Positions 43,377 to 57,033 of a stretch of 64,000 bases of DNA are shown one piece after another; the stretch's first letter is position 1; every line of letters starts with the position of its first letter. The notes under the pieces were generated by a model. That model ran no database searches. It was not told the origin of the DNA and saw nothing but the letters and a program-made list of their open reading frames with translations. A program made the translations under genes and the position numbers. Source of the stretch: Chitinimonas taiwanensis DSM 18899 (GTDB lineage: Bacteria > Pseudomonadota > Gammaproteobacteria > Burkholderiales > Chitinimonadaceae). The stretch lies in NCBI RefSeq assembly GCF_900119825.1, contig NZ_FPKR01000002.1, positions 62,001 through 126,000 of the forward strand. Reading direction: 5' to 3'.

Positions 43377-43406
43377 GGTACTGCACGCCAGCAATGACGT
43401 AGTGTG

Positions 43407-44189
43407 TTACTTGCCCGGTGCCTGCAGGGTTTGCAGCAATTGGGCGAAGGCACGCGGGGTGCCGGCCACGACATCGCCGCTTTCCATATAGCCGCCCTCA
43501 CCGCTCAGATCGGTGATCAGGCCGCCCGCTTCCTGTACCAGCAGGCTGCCAGCAGCGATATCCCAAGGCTGCAGGCCCATTTCCCAGAAGGCGTCGTAAC
43601 GGCCGCAGGCGATATAGGCGAGATCGAGCGCTGCCGAGCCAGGGCGGCGTACGCCGGCCGACTTCTGGATGACGGCACCCAGCTGCTGCAGGTAGACATC
43701 GAGCTTGCCGAACTGCGAGTAAGGAAAACCGGTGCACACCAGCGAATCGGCCAGTTCCTTGGTCTTCGAAACGCGGATACGGCGATCATTGAGGAAGGCA
43801 CCTGCGCCGCGGGTGGCGGTGAACAGGTCGTTGCGGTTCGGATCGTAAACCACAGCCTGGGTGACCTGGCCCTTGTGCGCAAGCGCGATCGAGATGCAGT
43901 ACTGCGGCACGCCGTGCAGGAAGTTGGTGGTGCCATCGAGCGGGTCAATGATCCACACATCGTCGCTATCGCCGCGTGAACCACCCTCTTCGGCTAAAAT
44001 CGCGTGCCGCGGATAAGCCTCCAGCAGGGTATCGACGATGGCTTTCTCGGCCGCGCGGTCCACTTCGGTCACGAAGCTATTGTGATCCTTGCTTTCGATA
44101 CGCAGGTGATCGACGTTATTGGAAGCACGTTGAATGACGGAGGCGGCGCGGCGGGCGGCTTTGATGGCCGTATTGAGCATCGGATGCAT
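43407..44189 (-). CDS. suhB: Inositol-1-monophosphatase family protein SuhB
   Basis: I start at ATG 44189 (MHPMLNTAIKAARRA) with AAGGA seven bases upstream, 260 residues; longer frames are unsupported. Metal and substrate motifs are ILAEEGGS (Glu), WIIDPLDGTTNF (DPxDGT) and WDIAAGSLLVQEAGG (WDxAAG). SuhB dephosphorylates inositol phosphates and in E. coli also joins the rRNA transcription antitermination complex. It is divergent from trmJ, as in E. coli and many other proteobacteria. Confidence 0.96.
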   Translation of the reverse strand: MHPMLNTAIKAARRAASVIQRASNNVDHLRIESKDHNSFVTEVDRAAEKAIVDTLLEAYPRHAILAEEGGSRGDSDDVWIIDPLDGTTNFLHGVPQYCISIALAHKGQVTQAVVYDPNRNDLFTATRGAGAFLNDRRIRVSKTKELADSLVCTGFPYSQFGKLDVYLQQLGAVIQKSAGVRRPGSAALDLAYIACGRYDAFWEMGLQPWDIAAGSLLVQEAGGLITDLSGEGGYMESGDVVAGTPRAFAQLLQTLQAPGK

Positions 44190-44357
44190 GGCATGGTCCT
44201 TGGGGCAAAGATTGAGCTCCCTGCCGGGGAAGGATAGACGAGCCGGCCAACAGGCGTTGGCAAAGCATGCGATGCGGCAGGAAGCAAAGAACAAGTAAAA
44301 CGGCGTCGGTCGGAACCGGCGCCGTCAATTTTTCAGCATTTTACGCGAAGTCAGGCA

Positions 44358-45110
44358 ATGAATAAACCCGTCAGTCACCCTTTGGATCAAGTCCGTATCG
44401 TGCTCTCGCACACCAGCCTCGCGCGCAATATCGGCAGCGTGGCGCGTGCGATGAAGACCATGGGGCTGAGCCGTCTCTATCTGGTCAATCCCAAGCGCTT
44501 CCCCGATGACGAAGCGGTAACGCTGGCCTCGGGCGCGCACGATATCCTGGAGCAGGCCATCGTGGTCGATACGCTGGAAGCCGCACTGGCCGGCTGCACC
44601 CAGACCGTGGCCACCTGCCCGCGCGTGCACGAGCTGAGCGTGCCGCGCCACAACCCACGCCAGATCGCGCCCATCCTGATCGAGCGCGCCCAGCTGGGCG
44701 AAGAGGTGGCTATCGTGTTCGGCACCGAGATGTCGGGCATGACCAATGAGGAGGTGCGTAGCTGCAACCGCCTGGTAACCATTCCCACCAATCCCGACTA
44801 TGCCTCGCTCAACCTCGCTCAGGCGGTGCAGATTCTCGCTTATGAGCTGCGCTGCGCGGTGGACGACGATATCAGCCATCTGGAAGAGAAGCCGCAGCTG
44901 GCCGCACATGATGATATCGAGCGCTTCTATGTGCATCTGGAACAGACGCTGGTGCAGCTCGAATTCCTTAACCCGGACAACCCGAAGCGGCTGATGCCGC
45001 GCCTGCGACGCATGTTCGGGCGCATACAGCTGGAAAAACTGGAAGTGGATATCTGGCGTGGCATCCTGCGCGCGGTGCAGGAAGGGCCGTACCAGAAGAA
45101 GCGCGACTAG
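44358..45110 (+). CDS. trmJ: tRNA (cytidine/uridine-2'-O-)-methyltransferase TrmJ
   Basis: The 250-residue protein is a SPOUT methyltransferase. The three motifs are LARNIGSVARAMKTMG (catalytic Arg), VFGTEMSGMTNEE and IPTNPDYASLNLAQAVQIL, which form the trefoil-knot SAM site. TrmJ 2'-O-methylates position 32 of the tRNA anticodon loop. The C-terminal 80 residues (LEFLNPDNPKRLMPRLRRMF) match the TrmJ extension. It is convergent with astE, 12 bp apart. Confidence 0.93.
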   Translation: MNKPVSHPLDQVRIVLSHTSLARNIGSVARAMKTMGLSRLYLVNPKRFPDDEAVTLASGAHDILEQAIVVDTLEAALAGCTQTVATCPRVHELSVPRHNPRQIAPILIERAQLGEEVAIVFGTEMSGMTNEEVRSCNRLVTIPTNPDYASLNLAQAVQILAYELRCAVDDDISHLEEKPQLAAHDDIERFYVHLEQTLVQLEFLNPDNPKRLMPRLRRMFGRIQLEKLEVDIWRGILRAVQEGPYQKKRD

Positions 45111-45122
45111 CGCGGCGGCCGA

Positions 45123-46097
45123 CTAAAGCGTGGTTGGCACCACCAGGAGGCCGGCGCGCAGGCCGTTCTTCACCTTGCGATTGGGGAAGACGATGCGGGC
45201 GCCCGGCTCCTCCACCACAAAGCGCTGCGCGCCATCCTCGGCCAGCAGATAGCCTGCGGCCAGCTCGGTAAAGTTCTCCACCGCATCGTCCAGATGCAGC
45301 ACGAAGGCATCGCTGTGCTTGACCAGCTCGCGCGCGACCTTGAACAGCGTGGGCTGCGCGGCGCTAGCGCGGTAGTCGCGCTGCTCACCGGCGATCAGGC
45401 GGCGCAGCTCAGCTTCCAGCTTATCCAGCCTGACCTCCTGGTTCTGCCCGAATGGCCGGGCCTTACCCAGCTCAAGCGTGAAGCCGTGCGCACCGCAGTG
45501 ACGACGCGTGTAGTAGGAAAACGTCGGCGAAGCCTTGGACTGCAACAGCACTGCTTCAATGCCGCAGGCGGCCAGGCGGCCGATTTCGCCCGCATCAAAG
45601 GCCTGCTCATGCGGGAAGGGATAGATGGCAAATTGCTCGATCTTGGAGCCGCGGATCGCGGTATGCAGATCGTAGTGGAGCTTCCAACGCGATCCGGATG
45701 CGGCAAAGAAGGCACAGGCCGCCTGTTCGAGCTCACGCGCACGCTGGGCAGCCGGCCCGTCGCCGGTCTGCTCGCGTGGCTTGCCGAACAGGCGGTTCAG
45801 ATCATCGTCCAGATAGCGCTCATTACGGCGCATCGCCTCCGGGTTGCCGAAAGCGAACAGCAGGCGCGCACGCGGCAGCAGCTGGCCATCAAGCACCTCC
45901 TGCAGCAGGCTGGCCGCCAGCTCGATCGGCGCGGTCTCGTTGCCGTGGATGCCGCAGGAGATAAACAGATCGAACACCGGCGCCGCAGGTTCGATGGCCA
46001 GCAGGCCTTCACCAAGCACACTCAGGCGCAGCCCGCCGGGCAGGCCGGCCGGCCAGTCGGGCGACTGCGCATGCAAGAGTTGTTCGAGATAGTTCAT
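45123..46097 (-). CDS. astE: Succinylglutamate desuccinylase
   Basis: I start at ATG 46097 (MNYLEQLLHA) with AGGG upstream, 324 residues; the frame opens earlier at a TTG overlapping astB. SCGIHGNETAPIE carries the zinc-binding H-x2-E and YDLHTAIRG the second His of the AstE/aspartoacylase family. AstE removes succinate from N2-succinylglutamate to give glutamate, the last step of the arginine succinyltransferase (AST) pathway. It is the last gene of the aru operon. Confidence 0.95.
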   Translation of the reverse strand: MNYLEQLLHAQSPDWPAGLPGGLRLSVLGEGLLAIEPAAPVFDLFISCGIHGNETAPIELAASLLQEVLDGQLLPRARLLFAFGNPEAMRRNERYLDDDLNRLFGKPREQTGDGPAAQRARELEQAACAFFAASGSRWKLHYDLHTAIRGSKIEQFAIYPFPHEQAFDAGEIGRLAACGIEAVLLQSKASPTFSYYTRRHCGAHGFTLELGKARPFGQNQEVRLDKLEAELRRLIAGEQRDYRASAAQPTLFKVARELVKHSDAFVLHLDDAVENFTELAAGYLLAEDGAQRFVVEEPGARIVFPNRKVKNGLRAGLLVVPTTL

Positions 46098-46114
46098 CGC
46101 CCTGCCCTGTTCGT

Positions 46115-47461
46115 TCAAGCCAGCTGGAAGGGATAGACCGAGCCGAGCTTGAGGATCTGGGTCAGCTCATCCAGTGCGGTGCGGCATTCGATCAGCAGCT
46201 GCGGGTCGGCCAGGTCCGCGGCGCTCAGGCGGTCGCGGTAGTGCTGGTTCACCCAGGCGGTCAGCGTGCCGTATAGCGCCTCGTTCATCAGCACGGCCGG
46301 GTTGACGGCCGCCAGCTCGGCGTCGCTCATCGCCACGCGCAAGCGCAGGCAGGCCGGGCCGCCGCCGTTCTGCATCGACTGCTTGAGGTCGAACACCTTG
46401 ACCTCATTGATCGGCCCGCCACTGGCAATCAGCTTGTTCAGATAGGCCCAGACCCGTTCAATATTGCGGCTCTCTTCTGGCACCACGATGATCAGCTTGC
46501 CATCGCCCTTGCTCAGCAGCTGGCTGTTGAACAGATAGGATTTAACCGCCTCTTCCACCGTCACCTCGGCCTCGGGCACTTCGATGGCGACAAACTTGCC
46601 GCCCACGGCCGCCAGCTTGCGATCGAGCTCGCTCAGCACGGCCGCCTGGTCGAGGAAGGACTTCTCGTGGTGGAACAGCACATTGCCATTGCCGACCGAG
46701 ATCACGTCGTTATGGAACACGCCCTTGTCGATGGTGTCCGGGTCCTGCTGTGCGTACACGACCAGCTCGTCACGCAGGCCGTGCAGGCGGGCAATCGCCT
46801 GGCTCGCTTCCAGCGTCTGGCGCGCTGGGAATTTCTGCGGCTTGGGGTAGCGGCTGTCAAACGCGGCCTGGCCAAACACGAAGAACTCCACACCTGGCTT
46901 GTCATACTCGGCACAGAAGCGGGTGTGATTGGCCGCGCCCTCATCACCGAAATGCATCTGCGCGGGCAGTGCCGGGTGATGCGCAAAGTGGCGCTCATCG
47001 CGGAACATCGCCTGCAGGATACGGCCGGTGGTCGGGTGCTCGATGCTGCGGTGGAACTTGTTGTTCAGATTGGCCGGAGTGAAGTGCACGCGGCCATCGA
47101 AGGTATCGGCCGAGGGCGAGACGGTGGCGGCATTCGCGGTCCACATGGTCGAGGCGGACGAGCAGGCGGCCAGGATCGCTGGCGCCTGCTTGGCAGCCTT
47201 GGCGATCACCTCGGCATCGCTGCCGCTAAAGCCGAGCTGGCGCAGCGCCGGAATGCTCGGGCGCTCATGCGGCGCCAGCACACCCTGCTTGAAGCCCGCA
47301 TCGTGCAGGGCCTTCATCTTGGCCAGACCCTGCAGGGCAGCCTGCTTGGGGCTGGCCACCACATTCTGGTTGCCGGTGCTGGCCACATTGCCAAAGCTCA
47401 GGCCGGCATAGTTATGGGTCGGGCCAACCAGGCCATCGAAATTCGCTTCAAAAGCAGCCAT
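46115..47461 (-). CDS. astB: N-succinylarginine dihydrolase
   Basis: At 448 residues it has the normal AstB length. [11 protein letters not shown] at the N-terminus and [12 protein letters not shown] near residue 365-375 (catalytic Cys) fit the amidinotransferase-like pentein fold. [13 protein letters not shown] carries a substrate-binding His. AstB converts N2-succinylarginine to N2-succinylornithine, CO2 and two ammonia. It is 25 bp after astD. Confidence 0.96.
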   Translation of the reverse strand: MAAFEANFDGLVGPTHNYAGLSFGNVASTGNQNVVASPKQAALQGLAKMKALHDAGFKQGVLAPHERPSIPALRQLGFSGSDAEVIAKAAKQAPAILAACSSASTMWTANAATVSPSADTFDGRVHFTPANLNNKFHRSIEHPTTGRILQAMFRDERHFAHHPALPAQMHFGDEGAANHTRFCAEYDKPGVEFFVFGQAAFDSRYPKPQKFPARQTLEASQAIARLHGLRDELVVYAQQDPDTIDKGVFHNDVISVGNGNVLFHHEKSFLDQAAVLSELDRKLAAVGGKFVAIEVPEAEVTVEEAVKSYLFNSQLLSKGDGKLIIVVPEESRNIERVWAYLNKLIASGGPINEVKVFDLKQSMQNGGGPACLRLRVAMSDAELAAVNPAVLMNEALYGTLTAWVNQHYRDRLSAADLADPQLLIECRTALDELTQILKLGSVYPFQLA

Positions 47462-47486
47462 TGTTCGTCTCCGTATCAGGCTGGTT

Positions 47487-50056
<2,570 letters not shown>

Positions 50057-50072
50057 AAATAGTCCTTTTGGC

Positions 50073-51080
50073 TTACAGCGGTGCGCAACGCACCGTGTCG
50101 CCGTTCTGCAATCCCAAAGCCGTCATGGCGGCCGCGCTCAGCACGAGCTCGTCGTCGTGCAGCTGCGCCTCGGCCACCGTGCAACGGAAGTCATCCAGGC
50201 GAGTGCTGGCCACCAGATAGCTGGCGCCGGCACCCTCGCCTTGGCGCACCGTAATCAAACGGCTCTGGGCGATGGTGCGGATGGCGGCGGTACGCGCATA
50301 CAGCGTCGGGCCGCCGTCGAAGATATCGATATAGTTTTCCGTCTCGAAGCCTTCGCGTGTCAGCACATCGAAAGGCACGGCCGAGCTCGGATTGATTTGC
50401 CCCATGGCCTCCTGGGCCGCATCGCTGAGCAAGGGCACATAGATCGGATGCTGGGGTACCAGCTCGGCAATGAATTTGCGCCCCTTCACCCCGCAGTAGA
50501 ACTCCGCCTGCTGGTAGTCGATGCCGAAGAAATTGCGTCCGACCGCATCCCAGAACGGGCTCGATCCATCCGCGCCGTTCACGCCCACCATTTCGGACAC
50601 CACGGCATCGGCAAAGCGCTCCGGCCATTGGGCGATGAACAAGAGGCGCGCGCGCGACAGCAGATCACTCCAGCAGCTGAAATCCAGCGTGGGCCGGCAG
50701 TAGAAGGAGGTCAGCAGGGTGTTGCCGGTCAGATCGTGGCAGAGCGACAGCGCATGGATCTTGTTATGGATGCCCAGGCCAGGCGAGGCATGGATCAGCG
50801 TCTCGTTGCGGTAGCTGTAGAAGGGCTCGTTGAAGCCGGCCGAGGCCACCACGCCCGACACGCCGACCAGCTCGGCGCTGGTCGTGTCTTCCAGCACGAA
50901 GAAGTAGCTTTCCTCGCCATGGAAGCTCACATCAGCGGCGAAGGAGTCGACCGAGGCCTGTATGCGCCGGTACAGCGTGTCACGGTTAGGCGGCAGCGAA
51001 GTCACGCCGACCGGACTTTCCTTGGCCAAGACCTCCACGCCCGGCAGGTCGGACAAGCGGCTGGAACGCAGAACAAGCAC
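50073..51080 (-). CDS. aruF: Arginine/ornithine N-succinyltransferase, alpha subunit
   Basis: The start is GTG 51080 (MLVLRSSRLSDLPGVEVLA), supported by GAGGAG seven bases upstream; 335 residues. It shares with the downstream AruG the AstA-family pattern (FFVLEDTTSAELVGVSGVVA; NYIDIFDGGPTLYARTA), and the two are alike along their length. It is the alpha subunit by order and by similarity to the Pseudomonas arrangement. It succinylates arginine with AruG. Confidence 0.93.
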   Translation of the reverse strand: MLVLRSSRLSDLPGVEVLAKESPVGVTSLPPNRDTLYRRIQASVDSFAADVSFHGEESYFFVLEDTTSAELVGVSGVVASAGFNEPFYSYRNETLIHASPGLGIHNKIHALSLCHDLTGNTLLTSFYCRPTLDFSCWSDLLSRARLLFIAQWPERFADAVVSEMVGVNGADGSSPFWDAVGRNFFGIDYQQAEFYCGVKGRKFIAELVPQHPIYVPLLSDAAQEAMGQINPSSAVPFDVLTREGFETENYIDIFDGGPTLYARTAAIRTIAQSRLITVRQGEGAGASYLVASTRLDDFRCTVAEAQLHDDELVLSAAAMTALGLQNGDTVRCAPL

Positions 51081-51126
51081 GCAGTAGCTCCTCGGTTCGA
51101 TCGTTATTATTCAGATCCAGGCGGGC

Positions 51127-52414
<1,288 letters not shown>

Positions 52415-52485
52415 TCCAAGTACGTGCTGAGAACCGCCAGTCGCCGTGCGAGCAGATGCGGCGCACAGTGCCTGCCTGGCGGCGT

Positions 52486-53475
52486 TTACTCGGCCACGCT
52501 GCGCACCGAACCTTGCTGGCGGTCTTCGCGCGGGGTGAGCTTGAAATGATTGCGATAGGCGCTGGAGAAATGCGGGCCGCTGGAGAAACCGCAGGACAGG
52601 CCGATCTGGATAATTGACTTCGAGGTCTGGCGCAACATCTGGCGCGCGCGGTTCAGGCGCAGTTCCAGATAGTACTGCGAGGGCACGCTATCCAGATGCT
52701 GCTTGAACAGACGCTCAAGCTGGCGGCGCGACACGCACACATGCTGGGCGATCTCATCGGTGGTCAGCGGTTCTTCCAGATTCGCCTCCATCAGCAGCAC
52801 CGCCTGCACCAGCTTGGGCTGATTGCTACCGACCCGGTTGGCCAGCGGGATGCGTTGGCGGTCGTCACGACCGCGTATCCGTTCCAGCAACAGGCGCTCG
52901 GCCACGCTGGCGGCCAGCTCGGCACTGTGCTGGCGTGCCAGCAAGTGCAAAAACAGATCGGCCACCGCCACCCCGCCGCCGCAGGTCGCGCGGTCCTTGT
53001 CCACTTCGAACAGTGCGGAAGAGACGATGACCTGCGGATGCCGCTCGGCGAACGCTTCCAGCCAGGTCCAGTGCACGGTAGCGCGGCAACCATTTAGCAG
53101 GCCAGCCGCCGCCAGCCAGAACGCCCCAGCATGCCAGGCGCCGAGCAGGCCGCGCTGGCGCCCCAGGCTGGCGAGCGCACCGAGCACCGGGTCGGTGGCC
53201 GGCAAGGGCTTGGGCAGATCACCGGCCGCCACGAATAGCAGCGGGTAGCCGCCATCGCTGCGTAGCGCCTCATCCACCGCCTGCAGCCGCCCGCTACGGG
53301 AGGCTACCGGCCGCCCATCCATGGACAGCAGCTGCAGCTGGTAGAGCGGCATTTCCGCTAGGCGGTTGGCCTCGGCCAGGCAATCCTCCAGCAAGCCGAG
53401 CTCGCCCGGGGTAAAGCCCGGTAATAGCAAAACGCCCAAGCGCTGGGTGGCTGGCTTGTCGGCGTAATCGAACAT
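52486..53475 (-). CDS. argR: AraC/XylS-family arginine-responsive regulator ArgR
   Basis: The 329-residue protein has an N-terminal GATase1/DJ-1-like domain (LGVLLLPGFTPGELGLLEDC onward, about 10-190) and a C-terminal AraC-type double helix-turn-helix (ETLTTDEIAQHVCVSRRQLE type region about 220-320, ending SSGPHFSSAYRNHF). This is the Pseudomonas-type ArgR, unrelated to the E. coli hexameric ArgR. It activates arginine uptake and AST genes and gdhB when arginine is present. Its place, between aotP and aruC, is the same as in P. aeruginosa. It starts 2 bp after the aotP stop. Confidence 0.93.
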   Translation of the reverse strand: MFDYADKPATQRLGVLLLPGFTPGELGLLEDCLAEANRLAEMPLYQLQLLSMDGRPVASRSGRLQAVDEALRSDGGYPLLFVAAGDLPKPLPATDPVLGALASLGRQRGLLGAWHAGAFWLAAAGLLNGCRATVHWTWLEAFAERHPQVIVSSALFEVDKDRATCGGGVAVADLFLHLLARQHSAELAASVAERLLLERIRGRDDRQRIPLANRVGSNQPKLVQAVLLMEANLEEPLTTDEIAQHVCVSRRQLERLFKQHLDSVPSQYYLELRLNRARQMLRQTSKSIIQIGLSCGFSSGPHFSSAYRNHFKLTPREDRQQGSVRSVAE

Positions 53476-53477
53476 GC

Positions 53478-54245
53478 TTACTTCAAACTGCCCTTGAGGA
53501 ACTGCTGCAGGCGCTCGCTCTTCGGATTGACCAGCACCGCCTTGGGGTCGCCCTGCTCTTCGATCAGGCCCTTGTGCAGGAAGATCACATGGTTAGACAC
53601 CTCGCGCGCGAAGGCCATCTCATGGGTCACCACCACCATGGTGCGGCCTTCCTCGGCCAGCGCCTTCATCACGCGCAGCACTTCACCGACCAGCTCAGGG
53701 TCGAGCGCCGAAGTCGGCTCGTCGAACAGCATGACTTCCGGCTCCACCGCCAGCGCGCGGGCAATCGCCACACGCTGCTGCTGGCCGCCCGACATATGCG
53801 CCGGGTATTTGTCTTCCACGTCCTTCAGGCCGACCTTGTCGAGGTATTTGCGCGCGCGGGCAATCGCCTCGTCCTTCGGTACCTTCAGCACATTCACCGG
53901 CGCTTCGATGATGTTTTCCAGCACGGTCATATGTGCCCACAGATTGAAGTGCTGGAACACCATGGCCAGCTTGGCGCGCATCATCTGCAGCTGCTTGTCG
54001 TCGGCGGCCTTGAACATGCCGTCCTTGGCGGTGACCAGCTTCATTTCCTCGCCAGCCACGGTGATGCGCCCCATATGCGGACGCTCGAGCATATTGATGC
54101 AACGCAGGAAGGTGCTCTTGCCCGAGCCGCTCGAGCCGATGATGCTGATCACATCGCCCGCATTGGCAGTCAGGGAAACGCCCTTCAGCACTTCATGGCT
54201 GCCATAGCGCTTGTGCAGATTATCGACAGATAGCTTGATGCTCAC
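53478..54245 (-). CDS. aotP: Arginine/ornithine ABC transporter ATPase
   Basis: I start at GTG 54245 (GGAG seven bases upstream), giving 255 residues that begin [20 protein letters not shown]. Walker A is GSSGSGKST, the signature [15 protein letters not shown], Walker [13 protein letters not shown]. It closely resembles HisP/AotP/ArtP ATPases of polar amino acid uptake. It powers the AotQ-AotM permease with AotJ as the binding protein. Confidence 0.95.
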   Translation of the reverse strand: MSIKLSVDNLHKRYGSHEVLKGVSLTANAGDVISIIGSSGSGKSTFLRCINMLERPHMGRITVAGEEMKLVTAKDGMFKAADDKQLQMMRAKLAMVFQHFNLWAHMTVLENIIEAPVNVLKVPKDEAIARARKYLDKVGLKDVEDKYPAHMSGGQQQRVAIARALAVEPEVMLFDEPTSALDPELVGEVLRVMKALAEEGRTMVVVTHEMAFAREVSNHVIFLHKGLIEEQGDPKAVLVNPKSERLQQFLKGSLK

Positions 54246-54306
54246 GGTGGTCTCCAATTTTTTACTCTGTCGCCCGCTGCGCCCCGCGCAGCCGGCCAAT
54301 ATCCGT

Positions 54307-55425
54307 TCAGGCGCTCAGCAGATTGCCGCTGCGGAAGGCCACTTTGCCAGCCACCTTGCACAGGTCCATGCCTGCCGTGGCATAGCGCACGATGCCGCGT
54401 GCATACAGCACACCACTGACCCCGGCCAACACCGGGCTGACCCGGTCGCTGAGCGGGTCGATCACATCGGCCACCACCTCGCCCGCCTCGACGTAATCAC
54501 CGGGCTGCTTGAGGAAGGCGACCACGCCGGCATGCGGCGCACGCAGGGTTTCCGATCCAGCCAGCGGCGTGGGCTGGCAAGCTGGCTCAGGCAAGGCAGG
54601 CGCCGGGCCGGCCAGCACGCCGCGGTGCTGCAGGAAGGCGAGCAGATTGGCAGCGTCCTGTTCGGCCAGGTGATGGTAGACATCGGTCTCGCCGCGCAGC
54701 TCGACCGTGGCCGACAGGCAGGCGAGCGGAATCGGGAAGCGCCCCGCGTACTGCTCGGCCAGCCGCCACCAGTGGCCACTGAGCGCCTCATCGAAGGAGG
54801 CGCCGCCCGAGCCCTTGGCCAGCAGCACGGCACGTGCGCCCAGATAGCGATTGAGCGGCTCGGCCTGATCTAGATAAGGCGTCTCGGTATACACATGCAG
54901 GACGGCATCGAAATCGCAATGCAGATCGAGCACCACATCGGCGTCGTAGGCGAGCGAGACCAGGGTGTGGCGCAACGACGCGAGTTCGGTCGTCGGCTGG
55001 ATGGCAGCCAGCGCCTCGCCCATCGCAGCGCGGATCACGCGCTTGTTCGCCTCGGCATCCTGGCTCAGACGGCTGGCGATCTGCTCGCCCAGCAAGGCCA
55101 GGAAGTCCGGGTACTGGCGGTTGAAGTTCTCGCCACTGGCAAAGTCGAAGCGACCGAGCTGGCCGTGCATCAGGGTCTGGTTCAGGCCAATCGGGTTGGC
55201 TACCGGCACCACCACCACCTCGCCCAAGAGCTCACCGCGTGCTTCCAGCGCGGCCAGCTTCTGCTTGAGGTGATGCAGCACCAGCATGCCGGGCAATTCA
55301 TCTGCATGCAGGCTGGCTTGCAGATAGACCTTCTCGCCGCGTCCGGGCTGACCGTAATGAAAGCTCAAGAGCTCGCGCTGGGTGCCCACGCTGGGGCTGA
55401 GCAGCGCATGACGTTTGACTTGCAT
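54307..55425 (-). CDS. aotO: Succinylglutamate desuccinylase/aspartoacylase family protein
   Basis: The 372-residue product belongs to the AstE/aspartoacylase metallopeptidase family. [19 protein letters not shown] carries the His-x2-Glu-type zinc site, [16 protein letters not shown] the second His, and ATVELRGE the catalytic Glu. It is not the AstE of this locus, which is at 45123, so its substrate must differ. A gene of this family sits at the same place, between aotM and aotP, in P. aeruginosa (aotO) and is not needed for transport there. The start has AAGGAG upstream. Confidence 0.9.
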   Translation of the reverse strand: MQVKRHALLSPSVGTQRELLSFHYGQPGRGEKVYLQASLHADELPGMLVLHHLKQKLAALEARGELLGEVVVVPVANPIGLNQTLMHGQLGRFDFASGENFNRQYPDFLALLGEQIASRLSQDAEANKRVIRAAMGEALAAIQPTTELASLRHTLVSLAYDADVVLDLHCDFDAVLHVYTETPYLDQAEPLNRYLGARAVLLAKGSGGASFDEALSGHWWRLAEQYAGRFPIPLACLSATVELRGETDVYHHLAEQDAANLLAFLQHRGVLAGPAPALPEPACQPTPLAGSETLRAPHAGVVAFLKQPGDYVEAGEVVADVIDPLSDRVSPVLAGVSGVLYARGIVRYATAGMDLCKVAGKVAFRSGNLLSA

Positions 55426-55434
55426 ACGGTCTCC

Positions 55435-56148
55435 TTAGGCCTTGCGCGGTTGCAAATAGGCGAGCCAGCGCCGCTCGGCCAGCTTGAACAGACCGACCAG
55501 GGTGAAGGTCAGCACCAGATAGATGGCGCCGGCGGTGATAAAGGCTTCGAACGGCAGGTAGTAATCGGAATACACACTACGCGCGGCGCCGGTGATATCC
55601 ATGAGCGCGGGCACGGTGCTGGCCAGCGAGGTGCCGTGCAGCATCATGATCACCTCGTTCGAATAGGACGGTAGCGTACGGCGCAGTGCCGAGGGCAGCA
55701 CGATGCGGCGCATGACCTGCCACTTGCTCATGCCCATGGCCTTGGCGGCTTCCACCTCACCATGATTGGTGTCGCGGATCGCTCCGGCCAGCATCTCTGT
55801 CGTGTACGCGCAGGTATTGAGCGTGAAGGCCAATACGCAGCAGAACAGCGCATCCTTGAACGGTTTGAACAGCGCCACCGTATCCCAGTTGGCCTGCACG
55901 ATGTCGAGCTGGGCCACACCGTAATAGATCAGATAGACCTGGATCAGCATCGGCGTACCGCGCATCACATAGGTGTACAGCCAGACCGGGGTGGACAGCC
56001 ATTTATTGCGCGATACGCGCAGCACGGCCAAGGGGATGGACAGCAGCGCACCGATGCTGACTGAGATGACCAGCAGCTTGAGGCTGACCAGGATGCCCTG
56101 CCAAAACAGCTTGAGCGTGGCGGGCTCGAAAATGACGTCGAATTGCAT
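55435..56148 (-). CDS. aotM: Arginine/ornithine ABC transporter permease AotM
   Basis: The 237-residue inner-membrane protein has five predicted membrane segments and the HisM-type loop EAAKAMGMSKWQVMRRIVLP (EAA motif), which contacts the ATPase. It pairs with AotQ as the heterodimeric permease. AotM lies 2 bp downstream of AotQ, so translation is coupled. Confidence 0.94.
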   Translation of the reverse strand: MQFDVIFEPATLKLFWQGILVSLKLLVISVSIGALLSIPLAVLRVSRNKWLSTPVWLYTYVMRGTPMLIQVYLIYYGVAQLDIVQANWDTVALFKPFKDALFCCVLAFTLNTCAYTTEMLAGAIRDTNHGEVEAAKAMGMSKWQVMRRIVLPSALRRTLPSYSNEVIMMLHGTSLASTVPALMDITGAARSVYSDYYLPFEAFITAGAIYLVLTFTLVGLFKLAERRWLAYLQPRKA

Positions 56149-56150
56149 GA

Positions 56151-56852
56151 TCAGAACTCTCCCCGGCGCACGCCCATCGAGTATTTCTTGTCGAGTTGTT
56201 TGAGCACCACCAGGGAAATGGTGGTGAAGGCCAGGTAGATGGCGCCGGTAAACAAGAAGAACAGCATGGGCGCCATCGGCGTGATGCCGCGCGCAGCCGA
56301 GGCAGCCTGCTTGGCCAGCATGGTCATATCGGGCAGGCCGAGAATCGACACCAGGGCAGTGGCCTTGATCAGCACCAGCCAGTTATTGGTAAAGCTGGGC
56401 AGAGCCAGCCGTATCATCTGCGGCACGGTGATGCGGAAGAACACCCGGGTATTGCTCATGCCGAAGGCCAGACCCGCCTCCATCTGACCCTTGGGGATGG
56501 CCATGATGGCGCCGCGGAAGGTCTCGGTCATATAGGCGCCGTAGATGAAGCCTATGGTCAGTACGCCAGCCACGAAGGGATTGATTTCCACGTACTCGGT
56601 GTAACCGACCGATTCGAGCAACAGATTGAGCAGGATCTGGCCGCCGTAGAAAATCAGCAGCATCAGCACCAAATCGGGAATACCGCGTATCACGGTGGAA
56701 TAGATGCCAGCCAGCCAGTTCAGCAGCTTGTTTTGCGACAGCTTGGCCGTCGCACCCAGGAGGCCAAGCACAACCGCCACCAGCAGGGAGCCCAGGGCCA
56801 CCTCGAGCGTGAGCACCGAGCCCTTGAGAATATTCAGTACGTACTCTTCCAT
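56151..56852 (-). CDS. aotQ: Arginine/ornithine ABC transporter permease AotQ
   Basis: I start at ATG 56852 (MEEYVLNILKGSVLTLE), 233 residues; the longer frame lacks a start with ribosome-binding site. Five membrane segments and an EAA-type loop (GQMEAGLAFGMSNTRVFFRI) identify a HisQ-type permease. It forms the channel with AotM. It follows aotJ after a 180-bp gap that contains a perfect hairpin. Confidence 0.94.
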   Translation of the reverse strand: MEEYVLNILKGSVLTLEVALGSLLVAVVLGLLGATAKLSQNKLLNWLAGIYSTVIRGIPDLVLMLLIFYGGQILLNLLLESVGYTEYVEINPFVAGVLTIGFIYGAYMTETFRGAIMAIPKGQMEAGLAFGMSNTRVFFRITVPQMIRLALPSFTNNWLVLIKATALVSILGLPDMTMLAKQAASAARGITPMAPMLFFLFTGAIYLAFTTISLVVLKQLDKKYSMGVRRGEF

Positions 56853-56985
56853 CTTTGATCTCTGTGCCGCTTGAGGGAGTGCGGCCTTGGTGGGCGTTAC
56901 CGTGCAGTATGAAGCGTAAGACGGGGACTGCAAAAGCCCGCGAGGGCTGACCAGCACGGCCAGGCGCCGTGTGGCGAACAGACAA

Positions 56986-57011
56986 CCGGCATGGCCCGCA
57001 GGCCATGCCGG
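56986..57011 (-). other. Perfect hairpin in the aotJ-aotQ gap
   Basis: CCGGCATGGCC and GGCCATGCCGG form an 11-bp perfect stem with a CGCA loop, just after the aotJ stop codon. No long T-run follows, so partial termination or 3'-end protection of the aotJ message is more likely than full termination. Confidence 0.7.
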
Positions 57012-57033
57012 AGGCGATCAGACAGAAGCCGGT

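Noticed and set aside
54260-54290. TGTCGC before aotP as another ArgR site
   Set aside because: It is on the plus strand, against the direction of aotP, has no AA at 7-8 bases and no -10 element downstream.
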